A stretch of 64,000 nt of DNA from Rhodanobacter sp. A1T4. Its GTDB lineage: Bacteria; Pseudomonadota; Gammaproteobacteria; Xanthomonadales; Rhodanobacteraceae. Below the pieces are notes generated by a model. It had not been told where the DNA came from and did no database searches. It saw nothing but the letters and a program-made list of their open reading frames with translations. Below, one piece after another: positions 54,670 through 63,448 of the stretch. Where the stretch lies: NCBI RefSeq assembly GCF_014207185.1, contig NZ_JACHCP010000005.1, positions 62,001 to 126,000 on the forward strand. Direction: 5' to 3'. Each line of letters starts with the position of its first letter. The stretch's first letter is position 1. The translations under genes were made by a program, and so were the position numbers.

Positions 54670-55937
54670 CAGATTTCTCCGAATGGCAGCCACTCATCGA
54701 CGACACGACCATCCTCGATCACACGTACCGGACCGTAGTGCAGCAACGTACCTTCGGACTGATACGGGCGAAAGAATACGGTGTCGTTGACCGCGAGCGC
54801 ATGTTCGCGAGGGCCGTTGAGGATGGACTGGTTGAAGCTGAGACCAAACTGTTTGTTGGGTAACAGTCCCACTGGCGAGGCCGGCTGCGCTGGCCAGCCA
54901 CCGCCATAGATGAAGTAGCTACGTGCACGCTGCGCACGTCCGCCGAACAGCAGCTTCGACAGCCACGCCGGTCCCGGCAGGCGCGTACCGTCCTGCGCCT
55001 TGAGTACGGGGGTGGTGATGAATACCGCAGGCTCGAATTCCGCCAGCAGGTCGATATCGAACTCGAGCGGTTTGAGCAGCGCCGAGCCCGCGGACACATC
55101 GTTGAGCGGCGAGTTGTGCCGATGCAAGGCAACGGTCGGGCTGCCGGCACCGTTCCAGCAGAGCGTCGGCGCCAGTTCGGGGAACTCCGCGCGCGCCACT
55201 GCCTGGAATGAACGATACGCATCGACGGCCTTGCCGAAACTCGTCTCGCGACTCTGCACCAGACCCGGCAATTTGCCAACGTGAGCGTCGTAGCCCATCA
55301 GACCCGCAAATTCGAGATGCTCGGACGCGCCATGCAGTTGTTCAAGCATGACGCGCAAAGCCGACGGATCGGTCACGCCACCGCGATGCAAGCCGACATC
55401 GATCTCGACATTGACGCGTAACTTCGTGTCTAGACCGCGCGCGAGTTCCAGATATTCCTGCAGCCGCGCCGGCGTATCGATCAGCCATTGCAGCTGGCGT
55501 GCGGGATCGAAAGAGGTATTACCCAGATGCCGGTAGAAATGCCGCGCGGCAAGCACAGGCATCGGCTTGCCCATCAGCAGATCGCTGTCGGGAAACCGCT
55601 GTGCCACCTGACGCAGCTGTGGCTCATGAAACACCATCAGTGCGCTGGTCTCGGTCAGCTTCATGGCCTCGTCCAGCAGCGCCGGCACCGGTAGCGATTT
55701 CTCGACCAGGCGAAGTTGCGCGTTCGACGCAATCAACGCCTTCAGGCGTACCGCGTTGCGGCGCAAACGCGCCCGGTCGATCACCACGCTGGGACTGGCA
55801 ATGCCAGCGTGACTCAGCGCGTTCTGCAACCCGCTGAAATAACTATCGTGGGGGCCGGCATGAATCGCCGGCGAGCTGTCGCGGATGGTATCTGGCGACG
55901 ATGGCGCAACCGACGTGGTGGAGCGGTCCCGACTCAT
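54669..55937 (-). CDS. DSD1/alanine-racemase-fold PLP enzyme (D-threonine aldolase or D-serine dehydratase type)
   Basis: A 422-residue fold-III PLP protein. The probable PLP lysine is in LRLVEKSLPVPALLDE (near residue 78). Further features are VNVEIDVGLHRGG, GLMGYDAHVG and the C-terminal region with NDTVFFRPYQSEGTLLHYGP. It may act on a D-amino or beta-hydroxy amino acid. It is coupled to the FAD oxidase upstream (ATGA overlap) and to the EEP gene downstream. The substrate is not visible in sequence. Confidence 0.83.
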   Translation of the reverse strand: MSRDRSTTSVAPSSPDTIRDSSPAIHAGPHDSYFSGLQNALSHAGIASPSVVIDRARLRRNAVRLKALIASNAQLRLVEKSLPVPALLDEAMKLTETSALMVFHEPQLRQVAQRFPDSDLLMGKPMPVLAARHFYRHLGNTSFDPARQLQWLIDTPARLQEYLELARGLDTKLRVNVEIDVGLHRGGVTDPSALRVMLEQLHGASEHLEFAGLMGYDAHVGKLPGLVQSRETSFGKAVDAYRSFQAVARAEFPELAPTLCWNGAGSPTVALHRHNSPLNDVSAGSALLKPLEFDIDLLAEFEPAVFITTPVLKAQDGTRLPGPAWLSKLLFGGRAQRARSYFIYGGGWPAQPASPVGLLPNKQFGLSFNQSILNGPREHALAVNDTVFFRPYQSEGTLLHYGPVRVIEDGRVVDEWLPFGEI

Positions 55938-57358
55938 GCCTTTGCCATTCCGAACAACTGCCGCAAGTGCGGATTGAGAAACTTTCCGCGCGGATCGAGT
56001 TCATTGCGCAGACGCAGAAAGCGCTCGAGATCGGGATACAGAGCATGCAGATCTGCACTATCGACGGTATGCAACTTGCCCCAGTGCGGGCGGCCGTTGT
56101 GACGGCGCAGCACAGGCTCCGCCACTGCGAACAACGGCCGGTAATCCTGCTTGTGATATTGATGCACCGAGATTGAACAGCGCGCTTCGCCGATGGCACT
56201 CTGGAATGGACTCAGCCAATAGTCATCGGCGGCGACGAAGCGGAACTCGATCGGAAAGAATACGCCGATCTTACTCTTGCTCACCGCCTTGCAAACCTCA
56301 TCCAGACAGGATGCCCCCGTAGCTAGCGGTACCTGGTATTCCATCTCGTTGAAGCGCACGTTGCGCGCCGATGCAAAGATCTTGTGTGACCAGTTGACGC
56401 GTTCAGTGGGTTGAATGAAGCGGCCAATCATCGCTTGCAGTCGGTGCCCCAGGCCTGGCAACCAGCGGGTGAGTTCGCAGCTCAATCTCAGCATGGCATC
56501 GTCGGAGTCGGCGCCTTGTGTTGCGCCTGTGGGCGGCTCTTCGGTGAGATCGAGCGTCTTGACGATGGCTAGACGGCTGAACGGAAAAACCAGGAGTTCG
56601 AAGTGACGATGTTGTCGAACCCACGTATCCATCTCGGGCAATAATTGATCCAGCGGTAGCAACTGCACGCGCTCGTGCAGACGATAGGCCGGCACGTTCT
56701 GCAGCGTGACCTGGGTGATTACGCCGAGCGTGCCCAGCGACACCGCGGCCGCGCGAAAAAGGTCGCCATCACGATCACGACTGCATTCGAGCACGTCGCC
56801 CTGCGCGGTCACCAGTCTCAGTGCGGTGGCGCCGGCAGCGATACAAGGTAAGGTGATACCGGTGCCGTGCGTAGCGGTGGAAAGGGCACCAGCCAGACTT
56901 TGCCGATCGATATCGCCCAGATTCGGCATGGACTGGCCGATGCCGTGCAGCAGAGGGCCGGCGTCGAACAGACGAGTGCCGGCCCACAAACGAGCCTGCT
57001 GTTTCTGCGTGTCGTGGCTGATCAAGCCGCTGAGGTGATCCAGCGACAGGATCGCGCCGGATGTCGGCACCAACGGGCTGAACGAATGACCGGCACCAAC
57101 GACGCGCACGCTGGCTGCGTCGCGCACCCCCTGACGTAGCTCATCTTCGTCCTGCGGTGACCATTTGGCGGAAGGTTGCGCGCGCTGCCCACCGGACCAG
57201 TTCTGCCATGCCGGCTGCGCGCCATGCAGGCCATCATCCAGGCCGGTGCGTGGCGCTGGGGGTGTGAAGTGACGGGACAACACACCACGTTTCCGCGGCG
57301 CCGCCAACGGCTGCGGATGCATGGGTTCATCGGCAAGCCGTGACGGTCTCTCAGACAT
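55934..57358 (-). CDS. FAD-linked lactone/alditol-type oxidase
   Basis: A 474-residue VAO-family flavoprotein of the arabinono-lactone/alditol oxidase type. VVGAGHSFSPL near residue 90 holds the His expected to bind FAD covalently. SLAGALSTATHGTG follows and the C-terminal HWGKLHTVD motif is typical of sugar-lactone oxidases. An N-terminal extension of about 50 residues is present. It oxidises a polyol or lactone with oxygen; the true substrate is unknown. It follows the AraC gene after 105 bases and overlaps the PLP enzyme. Confidence 0.86.
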   Translation of the reverse strand: MSERPSRLADEPMHPQPLAAPRKRGVLSRHFTPPAPRTGLDDGLHGAQPAWQNWSGGQRAQPSAKWSPQDEDELRQGVRDAASVRVVGAGHSFSPLVPTSGAILSLDHLSGLISHDTQKQQARLWAGTRLFDAGPLLHGIGQSMPNLGDIDRQSLAGALSTATHGTGITLPCIAAGATALRLVTAQGDVLECSRDRDGDLFRAAAVSLGTLGVITQVTLQNVPAYRLHERVQLLPLDQLLPEMDTWVRQHRHFELLVFPFSRLAIVKTLDLTEEPPTGATQGADSDDAMLRLSCELTRWLPGLGHRLQAMIGRFIQPTERVNWSHKIFASARNVRFNEMEYQVPLATGASCLDEVCKAVSKSKIGVFFPIEFRFVAADDYWLSPFQSAIGEARCSISVHQYHKQDYRPLFAVAEPVLRRHNGRPHWGKLHTVDSADLHALYPDLERFLRLRNELDPRGKFLNPHLRQLFGMAKA

Positions 57359-57463
57359 AGGTGCTGGCTCGAAGCTCTAAAGCGCTAGTGCAGCACAGCT
57401 CCTGTGGGTGCTACAGGGGTCGGTAGCGGCCAAATCCGATAGCGACGTTTTCGCGTGTTCGCG

Positions 57464-58492
57464 TTACACGCCTGCGTTGCGCCGCATCGTCCCCGGCACT
57501 TCACCTACCCAACGCTTGAAAGCTCGCCGGAACGCGCGCGCATCGCTGAAACCAAGATGCTCACTGGTCTCTGCCACCGTCAGTCCTTCATCCCGCAGCA
57601 TGTGTTGCGCCTTCAGTGCGCGCAAACGTTCGCTCAATATGCGGAACGATGTGCCGGCCTCGCTTAGGCGTCGACGCAAAGTACGCGAGCTCAGGCCAAG
57701 TGCCGCCGCAACCTCTTCGACCGACATCGCCACGTTGCCGGTCTGCTGCAATACGTGTTCGATGGCGGCCACCGTATTAGGCGTGTGCTGACTCAATGCG
57801 CGCGCTTCCAGCAAGGCGCGCAATTCGGCGGCGGCCACCGGCGAATGGCTGGCCAACGGCAGCGCAAACCAATGGCGCGGAAAAAGACCACGGTTGCGTG
57901 GCTGTCCGAAGCGCACCGGGCATCCGAACACTTCGGCGTAACGTGCGGCATGTGGCGGTGCAGGATAGTCAAATTCAAGAGCCTGTGGACGATAACCGCT
58001 GCCCAGAAGAATACGGACCAGCACCATCACACTGGCGTACAGTTCTTCGACCACGAACGTTTGCACTACCGGGTCGCTCGTGCGCGGCTGTCCGATCAGA
58101 GCACCGAGATCGTCGTTGAGTTCAAAGCTGACGTCCATCAGACCACCGCTTTGTCCTTGATAACGCACACCGATATCGACGGCCTCGCCGAATGTGCGCA
58201 TCGCGGTCATGGCAAAGCCAGGCAGACCGAAGTGACTGATGTTCTGGCGCCGCCCCACTTCGAGACCCAGATCGGTACGGCCGGTCAGCTGGATGGCACG
58301 TCGGACGAGACGCCCGACCTGGCGATTGGAAATCAACTCGCCGGCGCACATGTCGGCACTGCTGATGCCTACATCCGCACATAAGCGCTCGGGCGCAATA
58401 CCGAGTTCGCGCACCAGTTCGGTCAGTTCCGCCAGCGCCAACGGCGCGATTTCAGGAGCAAATTGACGTGGATCGAGTTTGGGACGTGGCAC
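57464..58492 (-). CDS. AraC-family transcriptional regulator
   Basis: A 342-residue regulator with an N-terminal arabinose-binding-type domain (residues about 20-215) and an AraC HTH at the C-terminus (VEEVAAALGLSSRTLRRRLS, then HLGFSDARAFRRAFKRWVGE). It lies directly upstream of, and on the same strand as, the oxidase-PLP-EEP genes and is their likely regulator. The effector cannot be predicted. Confidence 0.9.
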   Translation of the reverse strand: MPRPKLDPRQFAPEIAPLALAELTELVRELGIAPERLCADVGISSADMCAGELISNRQVGRLVRRAIQLTGRTDLGLEVGRRQNISHFGLPGFAMTAMRTFGEAVDIGVRYQGQSGGLMDVSFELNDDLGALIGQPRTSDPVVQTFVVEELYASVMVLVRILLGSGYRPQALEFDYPAPPHAARYAEVFGCPVRFGQPRNRGLFPRHWFALPLASHSPVAAAELRALLEARALSQHTPNTVAAIEHVLQQTGNVAMSVEEVAAALGLSSRTLRRRLSEAGTSFRILSERLRALKAQHMLRDEGLTVAETSEHLGFSDARAFRRAFKRWVGEVPGTMRRNAGV

Positions 58493-58730
58493 GTCTGACC
58501 CCCTATGTGGCCGCGATGGTCCCCATCCTACGCTCGCTTTTGCCGTCTAGCTCCGTGCGTTGCAGCATCCCTTGCAATTGACCGGATTCGTCCTATGCCC
58601 GGCATCGAACCCGAATCGAACGGCCGTGGACTTTCACGGCGAGCTTCAGCGCCCTGATACTCCAGCAACTCGATTCGCTCCCCGCTGTGTCGATGATGGT
58701 CAGCGATGAATTATGCCGTTCAATGCACCA

Positions 58731-58991
58731 TCAACCACGGCAGCCTGCAATGATCTCTTCAAGAAATCGGATGACCTCATCGTGAGCGCCATCTCGCACG
58801 AGTTCAGCGGCCGTTTTATTACCCAGCTCATGAATTTGCACGGTCCTGAACCAATTAAGGGCATGTGCATCGTCAGCATCAATACGGGCAGCCCAACGCA
58901 GTACTGCTGCAGTCGCTGCACATTGGATAGCCGGATAGCTTCCATGCGCACGCAATGGGGTAGACGAAAGGCGTGACATGCTGTTGTTCAT
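58731..58991 (-). CDS. Small orphan MbcA/ParS/Xre-type toxin-binding-domain protein
   Basis: An 86-residue protein whose last 45 residues (HALNWFRTVQIHELGNKTAA, then ELVRDGAHDEVIRFLEEI) match the pattern of the antitoxin Xre/MbcA/ParS toxin-binding domain (A-x-W-L-x...L-x-G-x-T-P-x-E-L). GAGG lies four bases before the ATG, supporting a real gene. No N-terminal HTH and no RES-type toxin gene is seen nearby, so it is either a solitary paralogue or a remnant. The 238 bases to the AraC gene hold nothing clear. Confidence 0.62.
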   Translation of the reverse strand: MNNSMSRLSSTPLRAHGSYPAIQCAATAAVLRWAARIDADDAHALNWFRTVQIHELGNKTAAELVRDGAHDEVIRFLEEIIAGCRG

Positions 58992-59356
58992 GGTGCCTCA
59001 CTCAGTTTCAGAGTTTCTCGGATATCGAACCCGATGCCAGTAAACCGCCCAGCCAGCGCCTAGAACCGGTCGGCGAGTGCCCGCGTGCGCACCGGGAAGC
59101 ATCTTCTCCGGCGGCGTCACCAGCGCAGTTTGTCAGGGGACCTGCGAGCTGAAGCAAACTTCCAGCGCGCCTGAATATCGGACCGTCGAGGATGCCGATG
59201 GTTCACAAAGTGCGCGGCTTTCAGCCGGCAGCGCTGAAAAGGGCGGTTTCAAAATTTCGGATCTTCGGAAGCGAAAAAGTCAGCTACTGACGTCACTTCG
59301 AATTAAACCGAATGCAATGGAGGTCACTGCATTTCCGACAAAATCACCAGCGGCTC
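58992..59356. other. Noncoding gap
   Basis: About 365 bases between the toxin-binding-domain gene and the XRE-cupin gene. A plus-strand open frame (59077-59367) has no recognisable coding character. No promoter or terminator was identified. Confidence 0.4.
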
Positions 59357-59935
59357 TCAATCGTTGAAGATCGCCGGTGTACCTACCCAGATCATGCGCA
59401 CTTCAACCTTGCCAGCGTTGCGCATGTTGTAGGGGTGGCGTTGATCGAAGTGGGCGCTGTCGCCAGCCTGTAGGACAAACTTCTTTTTGCCAACGCACAT
59501 TTCCAACTCACCACTGAGGATGTACCAGAAGCCTTCGCCCTCACGATGGATGGTGGGCGCTACCAGACCGGGCGGCACGATCAACCGCAACGCTTCCATT
59601 TTTCGTTCGGCGTGTCGGCCACTCAGGCGCTCGTAGATCACCGGCGAATCGAGTTCGATGCGATCGTGCTCGTTGGCGCGGCATACGATCTGGCTCGGCG
59701 TTGGCACCCCGACGAAATAATCGACATCGACATCGAGCGCCTGCGCGATGGCTTCCAGTGACAACAGCGAGGGCGACGCCAGATTGCGCTCGATCTGCGA
59801 CAGAAACGGTATCGACAAACCCGATCGGCTGGCGAAGTTCTGCAAGGTCAGACCGAGTCCACGGCGTCGGTCCCGGATTGCCGCGCCGATACTCAGTCCG
59901 CTGGATTTGTCCCGCTGAGGTGCGGTACTGGCCAT
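59357..59935 (-). CDS. XRE-cupin transcriptional regulator
   Basis: A 192-residue regulator with an N-terminal HTH (IRDRRRGLGLTLQNFASRSG, then LSIPFLSQIERNLASPSLLS) and a C-terminal cupin domain (GEGFWYILSGELEMCVGKKK, LQAGDSAHFDQRHPY). The layout is that of PuuR-like repressors of amine or amino-acid catabolism. It lies two bases after a SnoaL-like gene, so the two form one unit. The divergent TonB receptor-peptidase genes are possible targets. Confidence 0.88.
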   Translation of the reverse strand: MASTAPQRDKSSGLSIGAAIRDRRRGLGLTLQNFASRSGLSIPFLSQIERNLASPSLLSLEAIAQALDVDVDYFVGVPTPSQIVCRANEHDRIELDSPVIYERLSGRHAERKMEALRLIVPPGLVAPTIHREGEGFWYILSGELEMCVGKKKFVLQAGDSAHFDQRHPYNMRNAGKVEVRMIWVGTPAIFND

Positions 59936-59937
59936 CG

Positions 59938-60390
59938 TCAGGAGGTGTGGTCAACAACGATAAGCCACTGCTTGCCCACCTTGTGGAACAGCAGCGTGGT
60001 GATGCCGGATACCGTATCGCCAGTGGCAGGTTTCAGTGAATAGCGGCCGATCACGAACGCATATTGCGGCCCGACTTCTTTCACATCGATCAACTGCAGG
60101 GAAAGCTGGCCCATGCTGGCGCCATTGCCGTTGTGAAAACGTGCGGCATACATCGACTGGATCGCGTCGTAACCAACGGTGACGCCCTTGGGATTGATGT
60201 AGCGGACCGTCGGCGAGTTTTCGTAGAGCTGCATGAAGGTTTTCAGATCGCCAGCCGTCCACGCCACAGCGCTCTCATTGAGCGCTTTCTCGATCGACGC
60301 GTGCACGGTATCCGTGGTGGTTTCAGCGATTGCGGGCATGGAGACCACGATAGCTGCAGTCATGCAGAACAGTAGAGGAATAATTTTCAT
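59938..60390 (-). CDS. Exported SnoaL/NTF2-like protein
   Basis: A 150-residue protein with a signal peptide (MKIIPLLFCMTAAIVVSMPA, then IAE) and an NTF2/DUF4440-like fold suggested by WTAGDLKTFMQLYENSPTVR and GISTLLFHKVGKQW-type sequence. The ATG at 60390 has GAGG six bases upstream. The frame opens at 60456 but lacks that support. Function unknown; NTF2-like proteins include ligand-binding and enzyme members. It is co-directional with the XRE-cupin regulator. Confidence 0.8.
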   Translation of the reverse strand: MKIIPLLFCMTAAIVVSMPAIAETTTDTVHASIEKALNESAVAWTAGDLKTFMQLYENSPTVRYINPKGVTVGYDAIQSMYAARFHNGNGASMGQLSLQLIDVKEVGPQYAFVIGRYSLKPATGDTVSGITTLLFHKVGKQWLIVVDHTS

Positions 60391-60918
60391 GGCGATCCTC
60401 AAAGATGATAAATGGCGGGCTATCGCCCCGCGAGCAAACAAAATCTGATCGGCCAACGTTGCCGGTGAAGCATATCGCGCAGACCAGGATCCGGCTCACT
60501 AAAGCCATACCCATTGCCGCGCCTCCGGTGCATGGCGCTTTTCACCGGACACTCAAACTGACGCAGGGCGATGGCAAAAGCCATCCTCGTCCTAGCCTAA
60601 CTTAAAATACTTGACGTCATCATAATTTTTTGATTTGATCAAAATCAAGCATGACGCACAGCAACATAAAGTCGCGCAATGCCTGCAAAAAGCAAGATCG
60701 GGTGGTGGCGGCTGTGACATTGGCGAGCACATCCCTCTTCCGGCAAAGCCGCTGATCGTGCGGGTCTTTCGACCAGCGGATCGGGTGAGTAATAGAGGGA
60801 TGAAAGCAAACGCATGCCGGACGACGGGCGGCCGTGATGGATGGGCTGCACGTGATAGGGGAAGCTCGGGAGCACCAAATCCATCGTGATTCGATAGCTA
60901 CATAGCCAGGGGAAAATT
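60391..60918. other. Divergent regulatory region, SnoaL-regulator unit and TonB receptor
   Basis: About 530 bases with no supported gene. A perfect ten-base palindrome TTTGATCAAA lies at 60634-60643 in an AT-rich stretch, within the imperfect dyad TTGATTTGATCAAAATCAA (60630-60648). TGACGTCA lies at 60612-60619. These are candidate binding sites for the neighbouring XRE-cupin regulator. Confidence 0.5.
60630..60648. promoter_or_regulatory. Candidate operator dyad TTGATTTGATCAAAATCAA
   Basis: A dyad around TTTGATCAAA in the divergent gap, about 270 bases upstream of the receptor start and 240 upstream of the SnoaL-like gene. Confidence 0.4.
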
Positions 60919-63258
60919 ATGAATAGTCATCTGGGCCGAGCCCTATTGCGCACAGCCATCGCGGCCGTTCTGGCCAATGCAGCACTGGCAGACATGGCTT
61001 GCGCACAAGAAGCGTCTGCCAGCGATACAGCCACGCCCAAGCCGGCGGCGGCTACCAGCACGTCCAAACTGGCACCGACAGCAACCACCCTGCAGGGCAT
61101 CGTCGTGACGGCGGCCAAGCGCGAGCAGAATATCCAGAAGGTGCCGATCAGCATGACGGCCTTCTCCGGCGAGCAGCTCGAGCGCCAGGGCGTCACCAGC
61201 CTGCTGGATCTGGCAAGGATTGCACCGGCGCTCAACGTTGCATCGTCCGGTCCCGGTGAAAACAATCTGGTCATTCGCGGCATTTCTTCCAGCGCCGGCT
61301 CGGCAGCAACCGTGGGCTACTACCTCGACGATGTGCCCATCGCTGCCTCCAGCAACGCCGCCCTGCTCTCGACTCGCGGCGTGATCGATCCGTCCGTGTT
61401 CGATATCTCGCGCGTCGAGGTATTGCGCGGACCACAGGGCACCATCTACGGCTCCAGCTCGATGGGCGGCACGATCAAGTACGTGACCAACCAGCCCGAC
61501 ACGGACAGTACGGAGGCACGCATCAAGACTGACGTCTCGGGCACCTATCACGGCGGCCCCAATGCCAACGTCAACGGCGTGCTGAACATTCCGCTGATGC
61601 CGGGCGTGGTCGGTCTGCGCGTATCCGCTTACTACCGCGATGACGATGGCTTTATCGATCGCTACCCGATCGACCCCACCAACTATCTGGCGGCCGAACC
61701 GAACAGCAAGAAGCAGGACAACGTCAACACTTACAAGACGTATGGCACCCGTATCGCGATGCTGATCAAGCCGAACGACACGCTGACCATCACTCCAAGT
61801 TTCATCTACCAGTACTCGAAACTGGGATCGCCATTTACCTACGACAAAATTCCCGCCAGCCTGGATGACGCGTATCAGGTTCGCGACGTCAACGAAGCCA
61901 ACATCCAGAAATCGACGATTTCCAACCTGGCGATCCACAAGCAGTTCGACAGCGTCGAACTGATGTCGTCGACTTCATACTTCACCCGTGATGTAAGCCT
62001 GCGCGACGATGCGTCCAAAGTTGTCAATTATTTCTTTGGATTGCCGACCGTCTATCCGGTGCCGATGTATGGCGATTACAAGAACAAGGAATTCACCGAG
62101 GAAGTACGTGCCACCAGCAAATTCGATGGCCCGTTTCAGGCCTTGATCGGTGCGTTCTATCACGACGTCAATGCACCACTCGCGTCCTCCATCCCCTTCC
62201 CCGCAGGCTTCAACGAAACCTTCGGCACGCCATTTCCCGGCTATTCCACCATCTATGCCGGAACCCGCAACGCCACCCTCGATGAGTACGCGATCTTTGG
62301 TGAGGCCTCCTACAACATTACCGACAAGTTGAAAGCCAGCGTCGGCATGCGTGCGTTTGAAGTGAAACAGTCCTTTGCGCAAACAGGCGATGGCCTGTTC
62401 AACGGTGGTTACAGCAGCGTCACGAGCGGCTCGAAAGACTATGGCAGCACTCCGAAGTTCACGCTGCAGTATCAGCTGACGCCAAGCGACATGGTCTATG
62501 CCACCGCTTCGGAAGGCTATCGTCCCGGTGGTCCGAACAATCCGGCACCGGCGGCACTTTGCGGCAGCGAAGTCGCCGGGCTCGGGCTAAGCCAATCGCA
62601 GCTCAACAAGTACGGCCCCGACTACTTGTGGAACTACGAGCTGGGCATGAAAACCGCATGGCTCGACAACCGGCTCACCGTGGACGGCTCGATTTACCAC
62701 GTCGACTGGAGCCGGGTGCAACAGCAGATCGTGCTGAGCTGCGGCTTCAACATCACGGCCAACTTTGGCAACGCGACGAGTCAGGGTGGCGAGCTGGAAG
62801 TGAAATTCCTGCCGATCAATTCGCTGACGCTCAGCGCAGGCGCGGGCTATACCGATGCCTATCTGAAAAACGATGTGCCAGGAACGCCCGCAAAAGACGG
62901 CGACCGCCTGCCCAACGTGCCGCGCCTCAGTGGATCCACCGCGGCCGAATACCGCTATCCCGTCAACGAAACCTACAACGGCTTCCTGCGTGCTGACATC
63001 AGCTACGTAGGCCACGAAACCTTTCTCTACGACCGCACCAGCCCGTTCTACAACCGGGGCGGATTCACTACCACCAATTTCCGTATTGGCGTCGAAGGTC
63101 GCAATGGCATCGACATTTCCTTCTATGCCAACAATCTGTTCGACAAACGGGGCGAGACGGATCTTCCGGTGGCAATCTCGGCGGATCTTCCAACGACCCG
63201 TCGTGTAGGTATCAACCAGCCGCGAACCATCGGCATGACGTTTCAATACCAGTACTGA
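60919..63258 (+). CDS. TonB-dependent outer-membrane receptor, peptide locus
   Basis: A 779-residue TonB-dependent receptor with a signal peptide (LLRTAIAAVLANAALADMAC, then AQ), TonB-box-like TLQGIVVTAA, a plug (VEVLRGPQGTIYGSSSMGGT) and a barrel ending FQYQY. The downstream Xaa-Pro peptidase gene suggests that peptides or peptide-like molecules are imported. AGGGGAA lies just before the ATG. A GC-rich hairpin follows the stop. Confidence 0.9.
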   Translation: MNSHLGRALLRTAIAAVLANAALADMACAQEASASDTATPKPAAATSTSKLAPTATTLQGIVVTAAKREQNIQKVPISMTAFSGEQLERQGVTSLLDLARIAPALNVASSGPGENNLVIRGISSSAGSAATVGYYLDDVPIAASSNAALLSTRGVIDPSVFDISRVEVLRGPQGTIYGSSSMGGTIKYVTNQPDTDSTEARIKTDVSGTYHGGPNANVNGVLNIPLMPGVVGLRVSAYYRDDDGFIDRYPIDPTNYLAAEPNSKKQDNVNTYKTYGTRIAMLIKPNDTLTITPSFIYQYSKLGSPFTYDKIPASLDDAYQVRDVNEANIQKSTISNLAIHKQFDSVELMSSTSYFTRDVSLRDDASKVVNYFFGLPTVYPVPMYGDYKNKEFTEEVRATSKFDGPFQALIGAFYHDVNAPLASSIPFPAGFNETFGTPFPGYSTIYAGTRNATLDEYAIFGEASYNITDKLKASVGMRAFEVKQSFAQTGDGLFNGGYSSVTSGSKDYGSTPKFTLQYQLTPSDMVYATASEGYRPGGPNNPAPAALCGSEVAGLGLSQSQLNKYGPDYLWNYELGMKTAWLDNRLTVDGSIYHVDWSRVQQQIVLSCGFNITANFGNATSQGGELEVKFLPINSLTLSAGAGYTDAYLKNDVPGTPAKDGDRLPNVPRLSGSTAAEYRYPVNETYNGFLRADISYVGHETFLYDRTSPFYNRGGFTTTNFRIGVEGRNGIDISFYANNLFDKRGETDLPVAISADLPTTRRVGINQPRTIGMTFQYQY

Positions 63259-63273
63259 TTCTTTTCGACAGCC

Positions 63274-63308
63274 GGTCCTGCAGTGCAAGAGTTATGCGCT
63301 GCAGGACC
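63274..63308 (+). repeat. Perfect ten-base hairpin between receptor and peptidase
   Basis: Arms GGTCCTGCAG and CTGCAGGACC close a 15-base loop, just after the receptor stop. There is no U-run. It may stabilise the receptor mRNA 3' end or reduce read-through into the peptidase. Confidence 0.55.
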
Positions 63309-63448
63309 ACTGCGGCAGATCTCCACGCTCAGCCTTGCAGTTGCTGCACAGAAAACGGCACGAGCAAATTCGATGTCTATCTCGCTGCATAACCACGCCC
63401 TGAACCCGCAGCAAGCGGGCCTCGCAATGAACCACGGGGATTTTCCAG

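Noticed and set aside
58590-58680. tRNA-like stretch (GTTCGATTCGGGTTCGA on the minus strand)
   Set aside because: The T-loop-like words do not sit in a full cloverleaf; no acceptor or anticodon stem could be drawn.
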